Assembly (NCBI RefSeq): GCF_032586155.1
Contig: NZ_JAWHTC010000003.1
Span: 1-64,000 of the forward strand
Length of the DNA stretch: 64,000 nucleotides
Direction of reading: 5' to 3'
Source of the DNA: JAWHTC01 sp032586155
GTDB taxonomy: Bacteria > Pseudomonadota > Alphaproteobacteria > Rhodobacterales > Rhodobacteraceae
The position numbers and the translations under genes were made by a program. The notes beneath the pieces were generated by a model. It saw only the letters and a list, made by a program, of their open reading frames with translations. It was not told the origin of the DNA and did not search any database. Shown here one piece after another: positions 16,942 to 25,679 of the stretch; within the stretch, counting starts at the first letter, position 1, and the number at the start of each line of letters is the position of its first letter.

Positions 16942-16977
16942 AATCAGGCCGGAGATTTCCCCGGCCTGATTCTTTTC
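16942..16977 (+). terminator. Rho-independent terminator after the dehydrogenase gene
   Basis: AATCAGGCCGG (16942-16952) pairs perfectly with CCGGCCTGATT (16961-16971) across an eight-base loop, followed by TCTTTTC. It is six bases after the stop codon at 16936 and could also stop transcription from the opposite gene. Confidence 0.85.
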
Positions 16978-16992
16978 ACACTGGCAATTAGA

Positions 16993-17883
16993 TCATTCAA
17001 CCTTCACCGACTTGGTCTTGTTGTTCCATGCCGCCGGCAGGCTCGGCTTGCTGGTCGTGATGTGGTAGGCCCCGCCAACACCGTACGTCGGGTTCTGCGA
17101 CAGCCGCACCCGTGCTCCGGCATGCAGCCGAACCGAACTTGCCTTGTTGAAGGCTGCAGCGGGAAGCCTATGAACCCCAACGCGGAAGCACGCATGCTGA
17201 CCCGTGAAGTTGTTGCCATCAAACAGGCAGGCTTGTTTCAGCGGCGGCAAACCACCCCGATGCACCCGGAATGACGAGATGCGGTCGTTCAGCATGCTGC
17301 CGATGCTCGGGTCGCTGCTGCTCAGGTCGCGGCAGAACGGTCCCATGTTCCTGAACTCACAGACCCGCACCTTGGCGTTGCCATGCAGACGGATCGAACT
17401 GATCTTGTTGTTGAAGCCCCCGGGCATCGCATTGTAGAGCCCTGGCTGACGGCAGAAGCTGGCGCCGGAATAGTTGTTGTTCGCGAAGAAGCAGACCCGG
17501 TTGGGGGCAGGAGTGCCGACCTCTACATCCACACCGCTGCTGCCGCCGTCACAGCTAACGACAAAGCGCGGCCCGCCCGAGCCGATCACCAGTCGCACCC
17601 GGCAGTTGGGATCGCTGGGTGCCGTCAAGGCGGTCAGGTAACTGGAACTGACCCAGCCGTCGGGACCGGAACGTTGCACATAGCACCAGCCATTGCTCCG
17701 GCATTCGGTGATATTGCCGACCTCGTTCTTGGCCATGGTGTCAACCACCGAGTACCCGGACCCGGGGCCCGAGCGGACATTGACCCACGCCGTTGCCTTG
17801 GCTTCGGTGGCCAAGGCGGAAACGGTCGAAAACAGGTAAATCACAAATGCCGCAAATGCGGCGGCTGAAATATGCGTTTTCAT
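16993..17883 (-). CDS. Exported SH3 plus crystallin-like repeat protein (296 aa)
   Basis: A signal peptide (1-27, ending in SALA) precedes an SH3 domain (about 30-85: WVNVRSGPGSGYSVVDTM) and three repeats of a beta/gamma-crystallin-like pattern, each with an aromatic N-x-x-G-x-x-x-C core (FFANNNYSGASFC, then CEFRNMGPFC, then CLFDGNNFTGQHAC) followed by S-S-I/F/V-R-x-H. Nine or more cysteines suggest disulfides. The protein is exported; calcium binding is possible for this fold but not shown. The start at 17883 has AGGGAG eight bases upstream. Confidence 0.75.
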   Translation of the reverse strand: MKTHISAAAFAAFVIYLFSTVSALATEAKATAWVNVRSGPGSGYSVVDTMAKNEVGNITECRSNGWCYVQRSGPDGWVSSSYLTALTAPSDPNCRVRLVIGSGGPRFVVSCDGGSSGVDVEVGTPAPNRVCFFANNNYSGASFCRQPGLYNAMPGGFNNKISSIRLHGNAKVRVCEFRNMGPFCRDLSSSDPSIGSMLNDRISSFRVHRGGLPPLKQACLFDGNNFTGQHACFRVGVHRLPAAAFNKASSVRLHAGARVRLSQNPTYGVGGAYHITTSKPSLPAAWNNKTKSVKVE

Positions 17884-18158
17884 TATTTGTCTCCCTTTTC
17901 TGGCGGGAGGTCGGGCAGCCCGACCACCCGTTACCAACACAACCCGATTATCCGACGGGCAGGGCGTGGCGGCCATGTTCTGAGTCAACCGGGAGTGGAC
18001 TGCGAAAGGGATGCGCGGGAATTGGCCGATCTGCTGTTGGCGTTTCGATACGTTTCAACCAAAGGGCGACACATGACGCTGCGGAAGGTTGACGCGGGTC
18101 AAGGTCCTCTTATGCGCCATCGCGGAAAATAGGGCGCAAATTGAAGGAATAACGGAAG

Positions 18159-18461
18159 ATGAAAACCCTGATCTTGTCGATGATTGCCACCTTTGGGTTG
18201 TCGGGTATTGCGATGGCCTCTCCGGTCGACACGCTCGAAGGCAAGCTGCGGAATATGGTTGGTGGCTTGGAAATCGCCGGAAGTTGTCCATCTGGCATGA
18301 ACTACTGTGAGGCCGGGTCGTACGGCCCCGGTGGATGCTACAAACTTGGATATGCAAATTGCACGGCCGGTCTGGTTTGCACCAGCGGCACACAGGCCTG
18401 CAAACCACCCAGCGGTGGCCAAGCCTACTGCTACAATCCAAGTTACCGCAAATGCGAATAA
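18159..18461 (+). CDS. Small cysteine-rich secreted protein (100 aa)
   Basis: A signal peptide (1-20, ending in AMA) is followed by a short linker and a C-terminal segment with eight cysteines in 59 residues, spaced for up to four disulfides and rich in glycine and tyrosine. I recognise no family. It is divergent from the crystallin-like exported protein, with about 275 bases between them, and convergent with the lysozyme-like lipoprotein. The disulfide-rich compact form could be structural, toxin-like or inhibitory; none of these is supported by a motif. Confidence 0.6.
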   Translation: MKTLILSMIATFGLSGIAMASPVDTLEGKLRNMVGGLEIAGSCPSGMNYCEAGSYGPGGCYKLGYANCTAGLVCTSGTQACKPPSGGQAYCYNPSYRKCE

Positions 18462-18491
18462 CGTGACCGGCAAGGTTGGCCCCGCTGGCCG

Positions 18492-19352
18492 TTATGGGCT
18501 CGCGGACGAGCCTCGGGTTACACGTCGGGCGGCCAGCCAGGCCGCCCAGTCGGCGGGCGAGCCGTTGAAGAGATTAAGGTCGACCTCTTTGGTAAAGCCC
18601 GGCACCAGCCCGGTGCTGGAATACTGCCAAAAACGCCAACTCTGGCCGGGATAGGTCTCGGCCGGGGTTGCCGCCGTCGAGCGCAGCCAGAATTCGGCGG
18701 CGCGGATGCGGCCGATGCCGGTATCCTCGTAAAAGGCCGGGGTGGTATAGATGATCGGGCGCTGGCCGTAGTGGGCCTCGATCGCTGTCAGGAATATGCG
18801 CACTTCACGGCGTACAACAGCACCGTCGGGGCGCAGGGTGCAGGTGGGAGACAACGGGTTCCACTCCATGTCCAGGACCGGCGGCAGCATCCCGGGGCTC
18901 TTGCGAACGTTCTTGATAAACCAGCGCGCCTGCACCTCGGCCGAGGTGCAGAAATAGAAGAAATGATAAGCCCCTACCGGGACACCCGCTTGTGTCGCCG
19001 CCCGCCAGTGAGCGTGAAACATCGGGTCCAGCAAGTCGCCGCCTTCGGTTGCCTTGATAAAGGCGAAGTTGACTCCCGCCGAGCGGGCCGTGTGCCAATC
19101 ACCGGCATCCTGAAACCGCGCCGCGTCGATCCCGTGTACCGCATAGCGCGCGGGCTTGCGGCCCTTGAAGTCCACCGGGTCGCTATCGCCGAAATCGGAC
19201 CGGATGACCGGTGGTGCAGGCAGGGCTGTTGGCGTCTGCGTGATTTCAGGCTGTTGCGTTGCCGGTGGTGGCGTTCCCCGGCGCGGGCTACCACCACAGG
19301 CACTGAGCGCTAGGGCGGACAAGGAGAGGCAAAGCGCGCGGCGCGTGGGCAT
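18492..19352 (-). CDS. GH25 lysozyme-like lipoprotein
   Basis: A 286-residue protein with a lipoprotein signal (LSALALSAC, Cys19) and a proline-rich linker to about residue 60, then a glycoside-hydrolase family 25 domain. Characteristic pieces are HGIDAARFQDAGDW, FAFIKATEGGDLLDPMF, GAYHFFYFC, the catalytic DxE pair in PVLDMEWNP, and WRFWQYS near the end. GH25 enzymes cut the N-acetylmuramyl-glucosaminyl bond of peptidoglycan. Membrane anchoring suggests a role in wall remodelling rather than phage lysis; no phage genes are adjacent. Confidence 0.9.
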   Translation of the reverse strand: MPTRRALCLSLSALALSACGGSPRRGTPPPATQQPEITQTPTALPAPPVIRSDFGDSDPVDFKGRKPARYAVHGIDAARFQDAGDWHTARSAGVNFAFIKATEGGDLLDPMFHAHWRAATQAGVPVGAYHFFYFCTSAEVQARWFIKNVRKSPGMLPPVLDMEWNPLSPTCTLRPDGAVVRREVRIFLTAIEAHYGQRPIIYTTPAFYEDTGIGRIRAAEFWLRSTAATPAETYPGQSWRFWQYSSTGLVPGFTKEVDLNLFNGSPADWAAWLAARRVTRGSSASP

Positions 19353-19436
19353 AATGAACTCCTAAATCAAAAAGCTTGGCGTTCACTCTGCCCGAGCGTG
19401 CCCACGGCGTTCAACCCTTGCGATGCAGGCGGGCGA

Positions 19437-19892
19437 TTACTCGCCGCGTTTGTTGAAATCCGCTTGCGTCACCACGCCGTCACCGTTCCGGTCGATCTGT
19501 GCAAACCAGCCTGGTACGGCATTCATGAACTCTTCCTGCGTTACCTGACCGTCTCCATTGGCATCAGTGAACTCACGCTTCATGCCATTGGCCGGGTTCG
19601 CCGGGCCCTGGCCTTTATCCTGACGGGCGCCCTGGCTCATACCATTTTCCTTCATGTAATTGGCCCGGGCTTCGTCAAAGAGATCGTACTCTTCCGACGA
19701 CAGCACGCCATTGTCGTCGCTGTCAAAGGCGGCAAACACATCGCTGCGCCGTTCGATGGTTTCGGCCAGGATAACCTGTCCGTCCTCGTTCAGGTCCCAG
19801 TTCTCTACAAAATGGCTGCCGGGATTGCCCTGCTGGGCCTGTGCGGCAAAGCCAAGGGTGAACAGGGCGGTGGAAAGCAGGAAACGGTTCAT
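19437..19892 (-). CDS. Exported EF-hand calcium-binding protein (151 aa)
   Basis: After a signal peptide (about 1-19) there are four EF-hand-type loops: DLNEDGQVILAE, DSDDNGVLSSEE, DANGDGQVTQEE and DRNGDGVVTQAD. Each has the D-x-D/N-x-D/N-G pattern of calcium ligands. The protein should be periplasmic. ATG at 19892 has GGAG nine bases upstream; an in-frame TTG two codons earlier is less likely. Such proteins are common in Rhodobacterales but their task is unknown. Confidence 0.85.
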   Translation of the reverse strand: MNRFLLSTALFTLGFAAQAQQGNPGSHFVENWDLNEDGQVILAETIERRSDVFAAFDSDDNGVLSSEEYDLFDEARANYMKENGMSQGARQDKGQGPANPANGMKREFTDANGDGQVTQEEFMNAVPGWFAQIDRNGDGVVTQADFNKRGE

Positions 19893-19983
19893 TTGCAATT
19901 GCTCCAGTCGTGAGTGATCGTTTCACAGTGATACGGTCGACTCCGGTGTTTCCGTCGCTGGGGCCCGAGATGTTTTGCAGCTG

Positions 19984-20322
19984 TTATCCTGCCGACAATT
20001 CGTCAAAGCATTCCAGTGCTTTTCCGGCATACATCAGCGCCGGGCCTCCACCCATCTGGATGGCCATGGCCAGCACGTCTGCGACCTCGTCGCGGCTTGC
20101 TCCAATCCGAACCAGTGCTTCGATGTGAAAGGCAATACAGGCCTCGCAATGGGTGGCCACCGCGATGCCCAGCGCCACGTATTCCTTGTGCTTGAAATCC
20201 AGTACGCCGGCTTCCTTCACTCCCTTGGTCAGGGCAGCAAATCCCTTGGTGGCCTCGGGAATTGTCTTGTTCAACTCGCGCAGTTGGTTGCGGGTGGTGT
20301 CGATATCTGCTTTCCAGCTCAT
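19984..20322 (-). CDS. Carboxymuconolactone decarboxylase/AhpD-like protein
   Basis: A 112-residue all-helical protein with the CxxC-type motif ATHCEACIAFHIEAL typical of the AhpD-like branch, where two cysteines and a histidine serve peroxide or disulfide reduction rather than decarboxylation. The C-terminus (MAIQMGGGPALMYAGKALE) is also family-typical. The start at 20322 has AAGGAG eight bases upstream; the longer frame lacks one. No alkyl hydroperoxide reductase is adjacent, so the partner is unknown. Confidence 0.88.
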   Translation of the reverse strand: MSWKADIDTTRNQLRELNKTIPEATKGFAALTKGVKEAGVLDFKHKEYVALGIAVATHCEACIAFHIEALVRIGASRDEVADVLAMAIQMGGGPALMYAGKALECFDELSAG

Positions 20323-20409
20323 CGGGCGTCTCCTTGATGTCGCGTAGCGCACCGTTGAACATGCCCGCCAGTGCCGTTCCTTGATCAGGATCAACCCTGT
20401 TGCCTTCCC

Positions 20410-21069
20410 TTACGCAAGCTTGCGCGCCACGAAACCCAGGTTGTTCGACGGCATCTCGACCACTTGGACCAATTCCAGGAAACTATCTTGAACCCAGTCG
20501 ATTATGTCCCAATCGTCCTTGTAGCCGATCTCGGGGTCTTGGTTGATCAAGCTGGCATTGAAGATTTCGTCGTTCTCCGACGTGCATTCGCCGTCGCGCA
20601 GGAAGGGGCCGTAAAGTATGAAAACCGCGCCCCCCTCCAGTGCCTGCGCGGTTTCAGAAATCAAGGTCCTGGTTTCAAGCTCGGAAATCAGGTGCAACAG
20701 GTTCGACAGCAGGATCAGCGCCTGCCCGCTATGCGCCTTGCCCCAGCCGGGGGCCGTCGCGTTCAACTCGATGGCGGGTGCGATATTTTCCAGTGTCTCG
20801 GTGCGCGCCCAGGCATCGACCGAAGCCCGGCGCGCCGCGTCGATGTCCGAAGGCTGCCAGCTAAGTCCTGGCAAGCGCTGCGCCAGCGCCACCGTGTGCT
20901 GGCCTGTACCCGACGCAATCTCGAGCGCATTGCCCACCTTAGGTGCATGGGCCACCACCAATTCGCAGACCGCATCCACATTGCGCGTGGCCGATGGTGC
21001 CACCATCCGCCCTTCGGCATCCGGTTCGGCGTAATTTGCATAAACCGGCAGATTTAAACGGTCGGACAT
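20410..21069 (-). CDS. DUF938 class I methyltransferase-like protein
   Basis: A 219-residue protein with the SAM-binding fold. Motif I is ALEIASGTGQHTVALAQRLP, and the opening phrase (APSATRNVDAV) and NLLHLISE in the middle are typical of the DUF938 group. The substrate is unknown. A GAGGTG site lies before the ATG. It stands 54 bases downstream of the oxidase gene on the same strand and may share its transcript. Confidence 0.88.
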   Translation of the reverse strand: MSDRLNLPVYANYAEPDAEGRMVAPSATRNVDAVCELVVAHAPKVGNALEIASGTGQHTVALAQRLPGLSWQPSDIDAARRASVDAWARTETLENIAPAIELNATAPGWGKAHSGQALILLSNLLHLISELETRTLISETAQALEGGAVFILYGPFLRDGECTSENDEIFNASLINQDPEIGYKDDWDIIDWVQDSFLELVQVVEMPSNNLGFVARKLA

Positions 21070-21123
21070 AGGGTCACCTCAGCTTCTCTTTCTTGGTTCA
21101 AATACTCAAATCCCTGATCCGCC

Positions 21124-22197
21124 TCACGCGAAGCGTTGCGGTGACAAGGCTGTAACCAGGTCCGCCTCAAGCTCCGGCGCATGACCCAATGCCAAGTCTG
21201 CCACCAACTGGCTCGCAGCTGGCGCGGTCTGAAACCCGTAGCCACCCTGACCGGCACTCCAGACAAAGCTCGAATCCTCTACTGACCGGCCCAGCACAAG
21301 CGCCCGGTCGGGTGAAAAGGTCCGCAAGCCTGCCCAGTTGGCCGTGACCCGTTCCACTGGCTCGGTCACCATCTCCTGGTAACGCTCGAAGCCCTCGGCC
21401 AGAACCATATCGTCGGCCCAGGCGTCCATCGGATCGACCGGATCCTCCTCGGCCGGGCTGACGATCAGCTGCCCGGCATCCGGCTTGGCATACCAACGCT
21501 CGCCGGTGCCGAAAAACATCGGCCAGTTGGAAATATCATGCCCCCTCGGCGCTGGAATACGCGCCATCGAGCGGCGGCAGGGCGTTAGGCCCAGCGGGTT
21601 GATCCCGGCCATAGCGGCAACCTGATCGGCCCAGGCCCCGGCGGCGTTGACGACCATTTTGGTCTCATGCATCTGCCCGCCCGCGTGGATTTGCCATTTG
21701 CCGGGCTTGTCGATCGCGGTGACCGGTGATTTCAGGTGGATCTCACCGCCGTGAGCCCGGATATCACGGGCAAAATCCTGCATCATCCGGTCGGTGTCCA
21801 GATCAAATGCATCCTCGTGGAACGCAGCAAAGGCCACCGTCTCAGGATTGAGAATCGGCACCAGGTCGATTGCTTCTTGAGGTGTGACCTCGTTCATCTT
21901 CATCGCCTTGTTCTCGGCCTCGAAAATGTTGCGCTCATGGGCACGAGCGGCAAAAAGGATGCCGCGCGCGGACAGGTACCCGCCCTTGTGATCGCGGTGA
22001 AAATCTCCACTCGCAAGATTCAGCGCAATCGTCGTGGGTAAGCCATATTGTGCCTCGTACATCGCGGCCGAACGACCCGAGGCGTGGTAACCAAGCGCCT
22101 CTTCGCTTTCCAGCACTGTCACCTTGGCATGCGGCGCCAACCGTGCGGCGGCCGACAGGCCAGCAATGCCGCCCCCGATCACGATGATATCGTTCAT
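21124..22197 (-). CDS. FAD-dependent amino-acid oxidase-type (DAO family) protein
   Basis: A 357-residue flavoprotein that begins with the dinucleotide motif IIVIGGGIAGLSAAARLA and has ASGRSAAMYEAQYG and, near the end, SAGQGGYGFQTAPA, the FAD-binding close of the DAO family. It probably oxidises an amino acid or a 2-hydroxy acid; the substrate cannot be read. Its ATG overlaps the stop of the upstream aldo/keto reductase in an ATGA arrangement, so the two are translationally coupled and may act on related metabolites. Confidence 0.85.
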   Translation of the reverse strand: MNDIIVIGGGIAGLSAAARLAPHAKVTVLESEEALGYHASGRSAAMYEAQYGLPTTIALNLASGDFHRDHKGGYLSARGILFAARAHERNIFEAENKAMKMNEVTPQEAIDLVPILNPETVAFAAFHEDAFDLDTDRMMQDFARDIRAHGGEIHLKSPVTAIDKPGKWQIHAGGQMHETKMVVNAAGAWADQVAAMAGINPLGLTPCRRSMARIPAPRGHDISNWPMFFGTGERWYAKPDAGQLIVSPAEEDPVDPMDAWADDMVLAEGFERYQEMVTEPVERVTANWAGLRTFSPDRALVLGRSVEDSSFVWSAGQGGYGFQTAPAASQLVADLALGHAPELEADLVTALSPQRFA

Positions 22198-23126
22198 GTT
22201 TCTTCGATCCTGTCGGTTGCGGGCGGCGGGGTCGGACAAAGCGCGCTCAGCTGGCCATATAGGTCTTCGTCCATATCGAAACTCACTGCGGCCAGCGAAG
22301 GCGCCATTTGCTCTGCCGCGCTGGCCGATAGGATCGGCATCGGCGCGGCGGGATGGCGCGCCACCCAGGCTGCTGCCAACGTCGCGGAATGCACGCCCAA
22401 CGCGAGCGCTAGGTCGGACAGCCCCTTGGCCGCCGCGTGCATATGGTCAGGCGCATAGCGCGCGGCATAGCGATCATCTTCGGTCAGTCGCCCTTGCGAC
22501 CCGTCCAGATATTTACCGGTCAACAAGCCCCCGCCCAGCGGCGAATAGGGGGCACAGGCGATCCTTTCGGATTGACACATGGGCAGCAATTCGACCTCGG
22601 CCTGGCGTTTGACGAGATTGTACATCGGCTGGATGATGTCGATTGCATGCCCTGACTGCGCCAGGATCGCATGCGCCTTCATCACTTGCCAGGCGGCAAA
22701 GTTCGACACGCCGATAAAGCGGAACTGTCCCGCCTCTTTCATTGCGACCAGCGTTTCAAGCTGGGCTTCAAGCGGGGTCTGGCTGTCAAACCGGTGCAGG
22801 TAAAGAATATCGACCATCTCCATGCCCAGCCGCTTGCGTGACAGGTCGAAGTCGCGCTGCAGCTGGCTGGAGGAAGTTCCGTCACGATAGCCGACCTTGG
22901 TGGCAATCACGAGATGGTCCCGCAAGGGTGCGGCGAGTTGGCCGAGGAACTCTTCTGAGGCACCATTCGTATAAAGATGCGCGGTGTCGAAATGGTTGAT
23001 GCCCGCGCCAATGGCGGCCTCGAACATCGCGCCCGAGGCCCTTGCATCGGCCTTGCCGCCGAACTGCATCGTTCCAAAGGCAAACCGGGAAATCGCGCTG
23101 CCATCGGGGGAAGTCAACATACTCAT
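22194..23126 (-). CDS. Aldo/keto reductase
   Basis: A 310-residue NADPH-dependent oxidoreductase with the family pattern: SRFAFGTMQFGG, the catalytic-region FDTAHLYTNGASEEFLG with Asp and Tyr, VDILYLHRFD, and the cofactor-binding FIGVSNFAAWQ and APYSPLGGGLLTGKY. It lies first in a two-gene operon with the DAO-family oxidase. The start at 23126 is preferred on family length, since the 67 extra residues of the longer frame are low-complexity. The physiological substrate is unknown. Confidence 0.88.
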   Translation of the reverse strand: MSMLTSPDGSAISRFAFGTMQFGGKADARASGAMFEAAIGAGINHFDTAHLYTNGASEEFLGQLAAPLRDHLVIATKVGYRDGTSSSQLQRDFDLSRKRLGMEMVDILYLHRFDSQTPLEAQLETLVAMKEAGQFRFIGVSNFAAWQVMKAHAILAQSGHAIDIIQPMYNLVKRQAEVELLPMCQSERIACAPYSPLGGGLLTGKYLDGSQGRLTEDDRYAARYAPDHMHAAAKGLSDLALALGVHSATLAAAWVARHPAAPMPILSASAAEQMAPSLAAVSFDMDEDLYGQLSALCPTPPPATDRIEET

Positions 23127-23242
23127 GGCCGCAACCTTGGCACGGTTTGCCGGGCGCGAAAACCCCGCAAACAGCGCGCGGTCCCATCCTCTCTCGTTAT
23201 CAAGAATTTTCGAAAATCCGTGCCCCCGCCCGGTGAAATGAA

Positions 23243-23271
23243 AAAGGCCCCACCGCGAGGGCAGGGCCTTT
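23243..23271 (-). terminator. Terminator of the BMP transporter operon
   Basis: On the minus strand AAAGGCCC (23271-23264) pairs with GGGCCTTT (23250-23243), followed by further T residues and TTTCATT. It lies 22 bases after the stop of the substrate-binding protein gene, the last gene of that operon. Confidence 0.8.
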
Positions 23272-23292
23272 GGATCACGTTGGCAGAACCGC

Positions 23293-24366
23293 TTATTGCG
23301 GGATCTCGCCCTCGATGCCTTCGACATAGAAGTTCATGCCAGCCAGCGTGCCATCATCAGCGGTTTCGCCGTCGGCCAGCCAGTCGCTGCCGTCCTGCTT
23401 TTTCAGCGGGCCGGTGAAGGCGTGGTAGCTGCCATCACCCAGCGCCGCTTTCATCGCCAGCGCTTCGGCTTTCACGTTCTCCGGGACAGCCGAGGAAATC
23501 TCGCCGATACCGACCATGCCTTCCTTGATGCCGTGCCAGGTGTTCACGCTTTCCCATGTGCCATCCATGACCGCCTGGGTGCGGGCCACATAGTAGGGCG
23601 CCCAATCATCGATGATCGAGCTAACGCGCGGCATCGGAGCAAATTCGCTCATGTCGGACGCTTGGCCAAAGGTGATCACGTTACCGGCAGCCTTGGCAGC
23701 GGCCTGGGGTGCGGTCGAGTCGGTGTGCTGCAGGATCACGTCGGCGCCCTGTTCAATCAGAACCTTGGCGGCGTCGGCCTCTTTCGCCGGGTCGAACCAA
23801 GTATAGGCCCAGACGATCTTGAACTGCACGTCCGGGTTGACCTTCTTGGCGTGGATATAGGCCGAATTGATGCCGCGGATCACTTCGGGGATCGGGAAGG
23901 ACGCGATGTAACCGATGGTGTTGGATTTGGTCATGTGACCGGCAATCGTGCCCTGCACGGCACGACCTTCGTAGAAGCGGGCCGAGTAGACCGAGACGTT
24001 ATCGGCCTGTTTGTAACCTGTGGCGTGCTCGAATTTCACCTTGGGGAATTTCTTGGCGACGTTGATTGTCGGGTCCATGTAACCAAACGAGGTGGTAAAG
24101 ATCAGGTCGGCGCCTTGTAGGGCCATCTGGGTGATCACACGCTCGGCATCGGCGCCTTCTGGCACGTTCTCGACATAGGTGGTCTCGACCTTGTCACCGA
24201 AATGCTCGACCACGGCCTTGCGGCCTTGATCATGTTCATAGGTCCAGCCACCGTCACCGACCGGGCCGACATAGACGAAACCGACTTTGGTCTTGTCGTC
24301 GGCCATTGCAGTTGTGGCCAAGCCAAGCGCCATAGCGGCACCGGCAAGAAGTGTTCTACGTTTCAT
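23293..24366 (-). CDS. BMP-family substrate-binding protein of a nucleoside/purine ABC transporter
   Basis: A 357-residue periplasmic binding protein. The signal peptide (1-22, ending in AMA) carries an N-terminal KRR; the mature protein has the family phrases VYVGPVGDGGWTYEHDQGR, TTSFGYMDP and ILQHTDSTAPQAAA. The BMP family binds nucleosides or purines. An AAGGAG site precedes the ATG. It is the distal gene of an operon with the ATPase and two permeases, but a 93-base gap before it could allow separate expression. Confidence 0.92.
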   Translation of the reverse strand: MKRRTLLAGAAMALGLATTAMADDKTKVGFVYVGPVGDGGWTYEHDQGRKAVVEHFGDKVETTYVENVPEGADAERVITQMALQGADLIFTTSFGYMDPTINVAKKFPKVKFEHATGYKQADNVSVYSARFYEGRAVQGTIAGHMTKSNTIGYIASFPIPEVIRGINSAYIHAKKVNPDVQFKIVWAYTWFDPAKEADAAKVLIEQGADVILQHTDSTAPQAAAKAAGNVITFGQASDMSEFAPMPRVSSIIDDWAPYYVARTQAVMDGTWESVNTWHGIKEGMVGIGEISSAVPENVKAEALAMKAALGDGSYHAFTGPLKKQDGSDWLADGETADDGTLAGMNFYVEGIEGEIPQ

Positions 24367-24459
24367 GGGTTTCTCCTTGTTGGGTAGTGGCAGCGTTTTT
24401 GTTTTCTCGATTTGTATTTACGTGGTTGTTTGGGCCGGGTTCAAGCGTGAAACCCTCCC

Positions 24460-25380
24460 CTATCCTGCGGCATGGAAACTCTTGCCCAATGATCCGGGTG
24501 CGGTGTTGCGCTGGTTCGACATGATGACCAGCACCAGGATGGTAATGATATAGGGCGACATGGCCAGGTATTGGACGGGGATCGACACGCCCGTGCCCTG
24601 CAGGTTGAGCTGTAGCATCGTGACCCCGCCAAAAAGCCACGCCCCCAGCATCACGCGTCCGGGTTTCCATGAGCCGAACACCACCAGTGCCAGCGCGATC
24701 CAACCGGCCCCGGCGGTGACATTCTCGGTATAGGTCGGCACCCGGATCATGCTGATATAGGCGCCGCCCAGCCCGGCCATCGCGCCACCGAACAGGATCG
24801 CCAATGTGCGGATGCGCACCACTTTGTAGCCAAGTGCATGGGCCGCCTCGTGGTTTTCGCCTACCGCCCGCAGGACAAGGCCTGCACGGGTGAACTTCAG
24901 CACCGCCCACACGGATGCCACAATGGCGATGGTCAGCGGCACGATCAAATCCAGCGTGGCAATTGCGGCTGGCACGTCGCCATCGGCGGCGCGCACGGTG
25001 AATTTCCAAAGAGGGAACTGCGGCGGCGTTTCACCGATATACCCCTTGCCCAGAAGCGCGGCAAAGCCCACGCCAAACAGGGTCAGCGCCAATCCCGACG
25101 CCACCTGGTTGGCCAACATCACCTGGGTCAGGAAAGCAAACAAAAGCGACAGCGCCGCGCCCCCCAGTGCGGCGATGAGAAAGCCCAACGCGGGGGAGCC
25201 GGTCAGCACGGCCCCGGCAAAGCCGGTCACGGCCCCGGTGACCATCATGCCCTCGACCCCGAGGTTAAGAACACCAGCGCGTTCGACCACCAACTCGCCG
25301 GTAGCGGCCAGAAGGATTGGGGTGGCCGAAACGAGGATCGATGCCAGAAGGACGACCGGGTTGATTGCAGACAGGTCCAT
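24460..25380 (-). CDS. ABC transporter permease, second subunit (nucleoside/purine)
   Basis: A 306-residue inner-membrane permease of the branched-chain-like type, with about eight to ten hydrophobic helices and the family phrases ELVVERAGVLNLGVEGMM near the start and LRAVGENHEAAHALGYKV in the middle. The ATG at 25380 shares one base with the TGA of the preceding small gene (TGATG), indicating coupling; the longer frame is spurious. It pairs with the permease at 25679 to form the membrane channel. Confidence 0.92.
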   Translation of the reverse strand: MDLSAINPVVLLASILVSATPILLAATGELVVERAGVLNLGVEGMMVTGAVTGFAGAVLTGSPALGFLIAALGGAALSLLFAFLTQVMLANQVASGLALTLFGVGFAALLGKGYIGETPPQFPLWKFTVRAADGDVPAAIATLDLIVPLTIAIVASVWAVLKFTRAGLVLRAVGENHEAAHALGYKVVRIRTLAILFGGAMAGLGGAYISMIRVPTYTENVTAGAGWIALALVVFGSWKPGRVMLGAWLFGGVTMLQLNLQGTGVSIPVQYLAMSPYIITILVLVIMSNQRNTAPGSLGKSFHAAG

Positions 25381-25679
25381 CAGATTTTCCCCGCGGTTGA
25401 AAGGCCAGTCCAGGACCCGGCGACGGCACCGACCCACAGACCGGCAAGCTGCGCAGCCTCGCGCAGCCGTTGGTTCTGTTTGCTGAAGAGTAACGCAAAA
25501 AGGAAGCCGCCGAATGGGGCTCCTGCGATCAGAAGCATCAAGAGTGCCCCTTCCCAACTTGTCGTTCCCAGCACAAATAGCATCAGCAAAGCGCTGAAGC
25601 TTGGCATGAAGGCGAGCACCACCAGAACTGCGAACCCGATCCCGGCAACTTTGAAAAACGAGGCGACATAGCTGTTCAT
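25380..25679 (-). CDS. Small membrane protein inside the BMP transporter operon (99 aa)
   Basis: A 99-residue protein with three strongly hydrophobic stretches (about 5-27, 31-52 and 54-66) and a fourth near 77-92. I do not recognise it. It lies between the two permease genes and shares TGATG overlaps with both, so it must be translated with them in fixed ratio. It may be an accessory subunit or assembly factor of the transporter. A GTG one codon earlier is an alternative start. Confidence 0.65.
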   Translation of the reverse strand: MNSYVASFFKVAGIGFAVLVVLAFMPSFSALLMLFVLGTTSWEGALLMLLIAGAPFGGFLFALLFSKQNQRLREAAQLAGLWVGAVAGSWTGLSTAGKI

